A stretch of 64,000 nt of DNA from Macrostomum hystrix (Eukaryota > Platyhelminthes > Macrostomidae). The notes beneath the pieces were generated by a model. That model saw only the letters and a list, made by a program, of their open reading frames with translations, did not search any database and was not told where the DNA came from. The translations under genes and the position numbers were made by a program. This document shows positions 55,745 through 64,000 of this stretch, in pieces. The stretch is taken from the NCBI GenBank assembly GCA_950097015.1, contig CATNEN010000001.1, positions 19,782,501 through 19,846,500 of the forward strand, written 5' to 3'. The stretch's first letter is position 1, and each line of letters begins with the position of its first letter.

Positions 55745-56040
55745 AAAGGTAGAGGATATGAGAGAAGAGAGTGAGAAAGGGAGAGGAATGGAGAGAAGTG
55801 GGGGAGAAAGAGAGAGTTGTGGAGAGAAGAGGGGAGAATGGGAGAAGAGGGAAGAGAAGAGGAGAAAGTTAGACGTGAGGAGAGAAGTGGGGGAGAAAGG
55901 GAGAAGAGGAGAAAGGGAGAGGTGGGGAGAGAAGTGGGGAGAAAAGGACATGAGGGGAAGAAGAGTAGGAGAAAAGTAGAGGAGGGGAAGAAGAGGGAAA
56001 GGTACAGGAGGGGAGAGAAGATAGGTAGAAAGGGGGTGGA
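55745..56040. repeat. GA-rich polypurine tract
   Basis: GGAGAGAA/GTGGGGAGAA-type irregular purine repeat within the 3' region of the calmodulin-like gene. Confidence 0.93.
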
Positions 56041-57144
56041 AGAAAATGGATGGATATAGAGGTGACAGACGAAGGCGAATACCAAAAATACATTTTAATT
56101 ACAAAAAAGTTCACTTGAAGAGGAACGCTATCTTTTTATATAGGCAAAGTGTCATTATAAAGACGTACTTTTCACTGAACTACGATTACCACACTGGTGG
56201 AACTGTAATAAATCTTTTTTTTCTATAAATTAGGCCCAAGTAATCTAAAATAAAACAAACCAGTTTTTATTACTTCGTTGTATGAATATTATCAGTTGTC
56301 AACTTTCAACAGCTGTTTACTGACAAAGCATTGTTAGACGTACGAGCTATTGTTCACTTGCCCTAACTAATTTTGTTATTCGATCAATTTCAATATGATT
56401 ATGACAATCTGTATGCCTATGACAATTTCGTGACACTCTTGACATACACGAATATACGGATAAAATCCAGAGATCCAGGACACATGCTGATAATGTTTGA
56501 AGGCGTTTTTTAAAGGTAGACAAAGCAAGATATTTCCTCGAAACCATATTCCACTCACTTAGACTATTAGAAAAACAATAAGACAAATTATTCAATTTGA
56601 AACACCGGCTCAAGATTAAAAAACATTTGGCTTTGCGATATAATTATCAAGAGTAAGCAGATGACGTGTCACATGCCACTCAGTAATTACGAGCAGGAAC
56701 AAGCGGAAGCGAAATAAAAATCTAATTTTAGCAACCACTTAGGCAAAAAACTAATCAAAAGAACAACCAAAATACATGCCTTGTGACTGATTTTAAATTA
56801 AAAATTCCAAAAACGATTGAAAATCAAAAGCAGAAAGTTATTTGTAAGTAGCATATAACATGTACGGACAGAAACTTCTATTTCATTTAAGCGTGTACAT
56901 AATTTTTAATAAAATGGTGTCCTTATAAAAATACCAAATTCATAAAATGTGTTTGTAACACTACATACTATTTTAACAAAACAATCAATTTCATTTCACA
57001 AAATGTTTTTTCTGCGAGAATAGAACAACAACAAAACAGTAAAATGTTTATATTAAATAAGCAGGAGAGAATATATATTTAAATATGACATATTTAGCTC
57101 ATAATTTCCTGGAAATTTCACATTTTTTAGGAATTTGAAAGTCT
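56041..57144. other. AT-rich convergent intergenic spacer
   Basis: No gene is recognised between the calmodulin-like gene and the caspase 3' end. It includes AATAAA at 56207-56212. Confidence 0.5.
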
Positions 57145-57405
57145 TCTCTGTCTAACAGGTGACTTTCCTGTCTAACAGGTGTGTTTACTGTCTAAAAGGT
57201 GACTTTACTGTCTAACAGGTGACTTTCCTGTCTAACAGGTGTGTTTACTGTCTAACAGGTGTGTTTACTGTCTAACAGGTGACTTAAGAGTCTAACAGGT
57301 TACTCTATTGTCTAACATGTGATTCAATTGTCTAACAGGTGATTCTATTGTCTAACAGGTGACCCTACACTGTCTAACAGGTGACTCTCCTGACTAACAG
57401 GAGCT
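57145..57405. repeat. 20-bp minisatellite, CTAACAG|GTGA core, intergenic
   Basis: About 13 units such as CTAACAGGTGACTTTCCTGT, same family as 54797-55442, but downstream of the caspase stop and antisense to that gene. Confidence 0.96.
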
Positions 57406-57629
57406 TTTAGCAATCTCAGCGGATTAGGCCTACTAAAGCAGTAGAGAAATTTTTGGTATATTTGTAATTTTATAAATAAGTAAATACGAAGATACATGAA
57501 ATATCTGACCAGTAAAAGCCGATAATAAGCAAAATAATTACGCTTAAGAATACTCAGAATAGAGAAGTGTAATATTACACCAACAATCGGAATAGGTCAC
57601 ACCGAAACTTTAACAACTTTCCAAAACAC

Positions 57630-60600
57630 TCACTTGCGAACAGGAAAGTACAGCTCCTTAGTTAGCATGGATACAATGGAGGGCACTTGTTTCTTCCTAT
57701 CTAGCTGCGGATTGTTTGTGTGCGACTCGAACTCAAAAGCCACGGCCCTATTAACCCTGGTCATGACTCGCATGAAGTCCACCTTGGCGCAGTCTGTCTG
57801 GCCGAGGACTTCCGTGAGCTTCTGCACGAACCAGGAGCCGTGCGCGCCATTGCGCCAGGAGAAATAGCCGGGCACCACCGAGTAGCAGATTAGAAAATCG
57901 GCGTCTGTTGGCAGCCGCTGAATGGACCGGATTCCGTCTGTGGTGTCCACCGCCCGGTTGAACGCCTCAGCTTCAGTGTCCTCCTCGCCGAGGTCGGCCT
58001 GAGGGAGTAGCGGAAGTGGTTTGGGATCGCCTGAATGATCACCTAAAGGAGCACTACTGAGGAGGTTAGATTTACCTGAAGGAGCACCTGAAGGATCACT
58101 ACTGATGAGGTTAGATTTACCTGAAGGAGCACCTGAAGGATCACTACTGATGGGGTTAGGATTACCTGAAGGATCACTACTGATGGGGTTAGGTTTACCT
58201 GAAGGAGCACCTGAAGGATCACTACTGATGGGGTTAGGATTACCTGAAGTATCACTACTGATGGGGTTAGGATTACCTGAAGGATCACTACTGATGGGGT
58301 TAGGTTTACCTGAAGGATCACTACTGATGGGGTTAGGATTACCTGAAGGATCACTACTGATGGGGTTAGGATTACCTGAAGGATCACTACTGATGAGGTT
58401 AGATTTACCTGAAGGAGCACCTGAAGGATCACTACTGATAGTGTTAGGATTACCTGAAGGATCACTACTGATGGGGTTAGGTTTACCTGAAGGAGCACCT
58501 GAAGGATCACTACTGATGGGGTTAGGATTACCTGAAGGATCACTACTGATGGGGTTAGGTTTACCTGAAGGAGCACCTGAAGGATCACTACTGATGGGGT
58601 TAGGATTACCTGAAGGATCACTACTGATGGGGTTAGGATTACCTGAAGGATCACTACTGATGGGGTTAGGTTTACCTGAAGGATCACTACTGATGGGGTT
58701 AGGAGCACCTGAAGGATCACTACTGATGGGGTTAGGTTTACCTGAAGGAGCACCTGAAGGATCACTACTGATGAGGTTAGATTTACCTGAAGGAGCACCT
58801 GAAGGATCACTACTGATGGGGTTAGGATTACCTGAAGGATCACTACTGATGGGGTTAGGTTTACCTGAAGGAGCACCTGAAGGATCACTACTGATGGGGT
58901 TAGGATTACCTGAAGGATCACTACTGATGGGGTTAGGTTTACCTGAAGGAGCACCTGAAGGATCACTACTGATGGGGTTAGGATTACCTGAAGGATCACT
59001 ACTGATGGGGTTAGGATTACCTGAAGGATCACTACTGATGGGGTTAGGATTACCTGAAGGATCACTACTGATGGGGTTAGGTTTACCTGAAGGATCACTA
59101 CTGATGGGGTTAGGAGCACCTGAAGGATCACTACTGATGGGGTTAGGTTTACCTGAAGGAGCACCTGAAGGATCACTACTGATGAGGTTAGATTTACCTG
59201 AAGGAGCACCTGAAGGATCACTACTGATGGGGTTCGGATTACCTGAAGGATCACTACTGATGGGGTTAGGTTTACCTGAAGGAGCACCTGAAGGATCACT
59301 ACTGATGAGGTTAGGTTTACCTGAAGGATTACTACTAATGGGGTTAGGAGCGCCTGAAGGAGCACCTGAAGGAGCACCCAGAATAACAATAATGAATGAG
59401 CTAATATAATCAGGAATACCTCACCTGTTCCATGCCGGAATCGAACTTGTTACCTCGGCAGGCCTGCATGAAGAACAGTTTTGGCTTGCCCACGAGTGTT
59501 TGGCACTGTCTGAATGGCTCGAACACATCAGACAGTGGAATTTGGCAGTCCTGGGCGAAGATTATCCCCTCCTCGCCGTGCGACATAATCACAATGGCGA
59601 TGGCGTCACTGTCGCGATGGTTAACCTCGGCCACTGCGACAGATGAAAAATCAGCCATACATAAATACTACTTGCAAGTAGAAAGCTACTATAAAAAAGT
59701 ACGGTGCCAACCGAAAGGCCTCATCATGTAATTAGTCTAATCAATCAGCTCACCTTGTCTTAGCTCCCTAATAAACGCGGCGGCAGTCAGATTATTGTGC
59801 CTGTGCACTTTAAACTGCAACCGCCGTAGAGCCGCCTCAATATTAGCCGAGTCCTTGTCCGAACCGTGCCTGTAGGACAGGCCCAGTTCCGGGCTGAATT
59901 CTTGAAAGTTAAACACCAGGGCCAAGCCGCGTTGCTCGTGTCTCATGTTGTACATGTAATTAGGATCGAATGCCTGGTCGCCGGCAATAGCAGGCCTGGC
60001 ATTAAGGTTTAAAAATTAGATGAATGCTAAGTCGGACAGAGAACTGGGGTGGGTGTTTCGGGTAACAAATTAGGAGTGGGTGCTAAGGTCAGAGAAATTG
60101 GGGTGGGTGCTAAAAATGATAGAGCAATTTTGGGGCGGGTGCTAAAATGGCGGAGAAAATTGGGGTGGGTGCTAAAAGATCTGAGAAATTTGGGGTGGGT
60201 GTTGAAAGGTCAGAGAAATTTGGGGTGGGTGCTAAAAATGATAGAAATTTTGGGGTGGGTGCTAAAATCGCGGAGAAATTTGGGGTGGGTGCAAAAAGGT
60301 CAGAGAAAATTGGGGTGGGCGTTGATAGTAGACAACGGAGAATTTCAAATACCCACATTTTTCTTTCTTCCATATCTTCGAACATAATCAACTCATCGTT
60401 GTATTTGAAATATTTGAAATAAGTATTTGAAATACAACCGTGATCTTTCCCAGGAGGAAAAATAGTGTGGTCTACTGCTGGAGGAGGAAAATTCTGGGGT
60501 GGGTGTTAAGGGACAGAGATTTTGTGCCGAGGGTGTGGGCGCAACAAAATGCAAAGCAAGCAAAATCTTTCTAACCCGCTATTATCTCTAGGCGAGTCAA

Positions 60601-60946
60601 CCACAGCGGCATTTCCGTTGTTTCCGCTGGGCGACGAAGTTGGCGAAGCTGCTGCGGCAGCGACATTGGACGGACCGGCTGTTGCCGGCTTCGTCTCACT
60701 AGGCGGTTGCCTAGGCAACGCAACTGGAGAAGAAGAGCGCTTGGAGCCGCCGCAGCCGAATAAAGATCTGAGCCTGCCACCTGAACGCTTCTTCTTGCCG
60801 GCCCCTTGACCGGAGAATGGAGCGGCGTCTGTTTCCTCTGGCTGCGCTGACAACTCACCGGCTGGGGCCTGAGGCACCGACTCTGCCATGGGCTGCAATG
60901 CGGTGAGGCTGCGAGCTGCCAGCGACTGCCTGCCTTCAGCATTCAT
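57630..60946 (-). CDS. Caspase, four coding exons
   Basis: Exons in order: 60946-60576, 59995-59754, 59633-59425 and 57998-57630 (396 residues). Phases agree at all junctions (2, 1, 0). Residues 1-124 form a low-complexity prodomain (Ala/Ser/Pro with KKKRSGGRLRSLFGCGG) without a recognisable CARD or death-effector domain. The large subunit has YNMRHEQRGLALVFNF and LSYRHGSDKDSANIE; the catalytic His is in IVIMSHGEEG (His223) and the catalytic Cys in the MQACRG pentapeptide (Cys263). The small subunit has DADFLICYSVVPGYFSWRN and GSWFVQKL. Caspases cleave proteins after Asp during cell death. Aspartates between Cys263 and the small subunit (for example DTTDG) are candidate processing sites. The p20-p10 intron contains a 1.35-kb array, and the start codon lies in a minisatellite unit. 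Confidence 0.94.
58030..59385. repeat. 33/45-bp minisatellite in the caspase p20-p10 intron
   Basis: Units of 33 bp (GGATCACTACTGATGGGGTT followed by AGGATTACCTGAA), some with a 12-bp insert GGAGCACCTGAA making 45 bp. Both lengths are multiples of three, so long frames exist on both strands (434 and 448 codons). On the minus (sense) strand each unit has CCTTCAG|GTAA, an acceptor-plus-donor motif. Confidence 0.97.
60035..60330. repeat. About 30-bp minisatellite in caspase intron 1
   Basis: Nine or so imperfect units with core GAGAAATTTGGGGTGGGTGC followed by TAAAAGGTCA. Minus-strand translation is Thr/Pro-rich and not coding. Confidence 0.92.
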
Positions 60947-61912
60947 TTCCTTAGTGACTTCAGCTGCCCCCTGTGCCTTCAGTATCCATTTCCTTAGTGA
61001 CTTCAGCTGCCCCCTGTGCCTTCAGTATCCATTTCCTTAGTGACTTCAGCTGCCCCCTGTGCCTTCAGTATCCATTTCCTTAGTGACTTCAGCTGCTCCC
61101 TGTGCCTTCAGCATCCATTTCCTTAGTGACTTCAGCTGCCCCCTGTGCCTTCAGTATCCATTTCCTTAGTGACTTCAGCTGCTCCCTGTGCCTTCAGCAA
61201 TTATTTCCTTAGTGACTTCAGCTGCCCCCTGTGCCTTCAGCAATTATTTCCTTAGTGCCTTCAGCTGCTCCCTGTGCCTTCAGCATCCATTTCCTTAGTG
61301 CCTTCAGCTGCCCCCTGTGCCTTCAGCATCCATTTCCTTAGTGACTTCAGCTGCTCCCTGTGCCTTCAGCATCCATTTCCTTAGTGACTTCAGCTGCCCC
61401 CTGTGCCTTCAGCAATTATTTCCTTAGTGCCTTCAGCTGCTCCCTGTGCCTTCAGCATCCATTTCCTTAGTGACTTCAGCTGCTCCCTGTACCTTCAGCA
61501 TCCATTTCCTTAGTGACTTCAGCTGCCCCCTGTGCCTTCAGCATCCATTTCCTTAGTGACTTCAGCTGCTCCCTGTGCCTTCAGCATCCATTTCCTTAGT
61601 GCCTTCAGCTGCTCCCTGTGCCTTCAGCATCCATTTCCTTAGTGCCTTCAGCTGCTCCCTGTGCCTTCAGCATCCATTTCCTTAGTGCCTTCAGCTGCTC
61701 CCTGTACCTTCAGCATCCATTTCCTTAGTGCCTTCAGCTGCCCCCTGTGCCTTCAGCATCCATTTCCTTAGTGACTTCAGCTGCCCCCTGTGCCTTCAGC
61801 AATTATTTCCTTAGTGCCTTCAGCTGCCCCCTGTGCCTTCAGCAATTATTTCCTTAGTGACTTCAGCTGCTCCCTGTGCCTTCAGCATCCATTTCCCTAG
61901 TGCCCTGTCTGA
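60931..61912. repeat. 43-bp minisatellite overlapping the caspase start codon
   Basis: About 22 units of 43 bp: CCTTCAGCATCCATTTCCTT then AGTGACTTCAGCTGC and TCCCTGTG. The left-most unit contains the caspase initiation codon (CAT at 60944-60946 on the plus strand). Confidence 0.96.
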
Positions 61913-62264
61913 TACCTCAACTGTCAGTAATGAATGAAACTGTCAATTTGAAGGCCTAAAAATATAAATATAAAGAAATTAAAAAAATAGTTTTTGCAAT
62001 TACAAAAGAAAGAAAGTAACATAAAAATTTCAGTTACAGTAAGTAAACATTTAAAATTTAAGAAAATCTGTACAATGATTATATCTTTATCTCTTATTGA
62101 AAGGAAGTGTGCAAAGATTGCTAAGATAAATATTGTTTCTAAGAAAAGTTTGACAGAACTTATCACAAAAGGTTTTTTAACGCATGACTAAAATCAGCTA
62201 GGTTTCGTATCTTATCTTATGTAAATACACTACATGTGGTCGCAGGGACAAGAAGGAATGCAAA
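61913..62264. other. AT-rich spacer
   Basis: No gene is recognised between the caspase upstream array and the CCAAT-containing repeats. Confidence 0.5.
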
Positions 62265-62560
62265 ATGATGTGGGTCAAACGCTGATTGGTCGGTGGAGGA
62301 GAAGAGAGAGGTAGAGGCTCTGATTGGTCAGAGGGACCACGAGGGATATAGTATGAGGTGGGTGATCCTCGGGGTAGAGAAGATAGAGTAAGGTCAAACG
62401 CTACGATTAGTCGGAGAGAGGGGAGAGGGGAGAGTGTGAAGTGGGGTCAAACGCTGATTGGTCGTGGAGAGGGGGAGGATGAAGTGGGGTCAAACGCTGA
62501 TTGGTCGGGGAGAGAGGGGAAGTGACGAGTGGGGTCAAACGCTGATTCTTCAGAGAAAGT
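62265..62560 (-). promoter_or_regulatory. Repeated CCAAT-box-like segments upstream of caspase
   Basis: Five or six irregular repeats contain GGGTCAAACGCTGATTGGTC. On the minus strand this is GACCAATCAGCGTTTGACCC, whose GACCAATCAG fits the NF-Y CCAAT-box consensus. Two copies are mutated (GATTAGTCGG near 62405, GATTCTTCAG near 62544). The cluster lies 1.3 kb upstream of the caspase ATG and 75 bp past the ARL16 stop. A regulatory role is inferred from the motif only. Confidence 0.35.
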
Positions 62561-62634
62561 TAAGAAACTGGGGTTGAAGAAAATAATAAACCAAGCTGAA
62601 TAAGCTAACCAGAGATAATAAATTTTCAATGTCA

Positions 62635-63766
62635 TCAAGCGCACAATTCTAGCCACTCTTTAAGAGCAGAAAATCCCGTCCGATTCAGAGCGGAAACTTC
62701 GGCCACGGAGACCTCCTGACGGGAGTGGCGCAATATGTCGTCGAGCATAAACAGGTGCATGAATTTGTTTTTGTCCGCGTCCGATGTGACGAGATCACTG
62801 TGGGGATAGATAAAGGTGAGTTTCTGTCCAGGGTAGTTAGTAGCTTTTAGCCCATTCTATGAGACTTTGGACTCTTTAGATGGAGGTCTGGAGTTCGAAT
62901 CTTAGCACAGGGGGAACTGTGAGCTCCTTGAGCAAGATGCTTCATTACAATCTGGTTCAGTTCACCCAGCTGTACAATGGGTATCATCATTAGTTAGGTT
63001 AGAAATTCCGGTAAAGTGTGGCAATCACTCTCCTCCCAGTCTATGAACTGAACGCTGATGTACACAAGCTTTCAATGTACACAAGCTTTCAATGTACACA
63101 AGCTTTCAATGTACACAAGCTTTCAATGTACACAAGCTTTCAATGTACACAAGCTTTCAATATACACAAGCTTTCAATGTACACAAGCTTTGGATATTTT
63201 TCATCTGGCTCAGAAGTATTACATTTTTTGTATTGTATTACTGTATTATGTATTACAATAACATCAACATTTGTGGCTCACAGTTTGTTAAACAGCAGCA
63301 GAATTTTGCACGACTGCGTGTGCGGACAATTTAACAGGTGAATAAACTGAATAGTTGCCGAGCCCACTTGCTGCAGATTTGATGCATCCACTACAAACTG
63401 CAAATTCGAACAAAGAAAAGTCTATGTCTACTACTGACAGGCACAACTCAGTAGTATAACATTGTTGAACTGCTTACAATGATAGCGGCGACATCTGAAT
63501 AGTAATCAGGCCAAACTGGAGCCATTGATCCTCCAAGTTCACGCACTGTGACCGACTTCTTGCGGCTGACTTGCACTTTTACTAGGCTGGTGCCAATCTG
63601 TGTATATTAATATAGGCTAATAATTAACAATTAGAGCAATAACTAGATATCCTGAAACACTTACAGATGGAACTGTGGCCACAAGCTCCTTATCCTTGTC
63701 ATCAGTTGTTAGTCGTTTCAATAATAAACTTTTACCAACACTGGACGGCCCAATTAGCAAGCACAT
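62635..63766 (-). CDS. ARL16: ARL16-like small GTPase, four exons
   Basis: Exons in order: 63766-63665, 63597-63478, 63397-63282 and 62797-62635 (166 residues; human ARL16 about 173). Phases are 0, 0 and 2. The P-loop is GPSSVGKS (6-13). The G3 region is VRELGGSMAPVW, with ELGG in place of the DxxGQ of most ARF proteins, a feature of ARL16. The G4 motif NKLD is rebuilt across the last intron (AACAAACT|GTGAGC to CCCCACAG|TGATCTC). AEVSALNRTGFSALKEWL at the end corresponds to the G5 region and last helix. ARL16 proteins act in ciliary and Golgi membrane traffic. An N-terminal extension with an upstream start is possible but none was seen. Intron 3 contains a SINE and a 17-bp array. Confidence 0.92.
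62835..63050 (+). mobile_element. tRNA-derived SINE, family A copy in ARL16 intron 3
   Basis: Plus orientation. It has a degraded head (TAGCTTTTAGCCCATTC), box B GAGTTCGAATCTTAGC, then AGCAAGATGCTTCATT and GGTTCAGTTCACCCAGCTGT followed by ACAATGGGTATCATCATTAG, matching the body of the copy at 40836-41142. Confidence 0.85.
63055..63192. repeat. 17-bp minisatellite at the SINE 3' end
   Basis: Eight units of GTACACAAGCTTTCAAT immediately after the SINE body at 62835-63050; the repeat may have grown from the SINE tail. Confidence 0.95.
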
Positions 63767-64000
63767 GACAGGGTGTCACAGCACACAGATTGCTGCAATA
63801 ATAAAAGTACAATTTCAGTTGAAAATCTGCTTTAGTTACCTAGTCAATGATGATTATTTAGATGTGCTCAGAAACAGACACATTTTTCACAAACAAATAG
63901 CTTATTTTGTTTTATTGACTCTCAGGCTAAATTATATATTATTTTATTCATACTAAATAGCAATTGGCACATTTTCTAACAGTTTAAAGGCATAATCTGA
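63767..64000. other. Sequence upstream of ARL16
   Basis: Presumed promoter or 5' intron of ARL16. Nothing specific is recognised. Confidence 0.4.

Noticed and set aside
58043-59409. 448- and 434-codon frames on opposite strands
   Set aside because: Both arise because the 33/45-bp units are multiples of three; the segment lies inside the caspase intron.
59388-59425. Intron retention giving a caspase with a giant p20-p10 linker
   Set aside because: Reading through the donor at 59424 meets TGA after CAG-GTG-AGG-TAT-TCC.

Overview
This is eukaryotic, almost certainly invertebrate metazoan, nuclear DNA. Genes are split by spliceosomal introns (GT..AG). The recognisable products are animal proteins: LIS1, a calmodulin-regulated phosphodiesterase (PDE1), a divergent alpha-like tubulin, a calmodulin-like protein, a caspase and ARL16. 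Two tRNA-derived SINE families, a hAT-type MITE and a Helitron remnant are interspersed. Coding exons are GC-rich islands in AT-rich introns and spacers. Species and phylum cannot be fixed from the sequence; a marine spiralian or similar invertebrate is a guess.

The dominant feature is tandem repetition. More than thirty minisatellite or simple-sequence arrays, with units of 16 to 45 bp, cover roughly a third of the window by eye. Nearly every long intron holds its own array, often starting or ending within a few tens of bases of a splice site. Most long open frames here (for example 463, 448, 434, 339, 301 and 258 codons) are products of these arrays and are not genes.

Layout. 1-10.2 kb: arrays, one unassigned candidate exon (3700-3975, minus) and otherwise unique AT-rich sequence. 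10.5-13.7 kb: LIS1, minus, three coding exons with an array in each intron. 13.7-19.5 kb: AT-rich spacer with a MITE and an internally deleted Helitron. 19.6-48.1 kb: PDE1, plus; the catalytic exons are secure, and the 5' exons are a phase-consistent inference. 49.5-52.5 kb: divergent alpha-tubulin-like gene, minus, tail-to-tail with PDE1. 53.8-55.7 kb: calmodulin-like gene, plus, head-to-head with the tubulin gene. 57.6-60.9 kb: caspase, minus, four exons. 62.6-63.8 kb: ARL16, minus, four exons.

The genes do not form one pathway. LIS1 and tubulin both concern microtubules, and PDE1 is a calmodulin target while a calmodulin-like gene lies nearby, but this is probably coincidental neighbourhood. 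The most unusual signal is a set of intronic minisatellites whose unit carries a juxtaposed acceptor-plus-donor motif (CTAACAG|GTGA or CTTCAG|GTAA), usually in the sense orientation of the host gene, so that the introns are long runs of recursive-splice-like sites.
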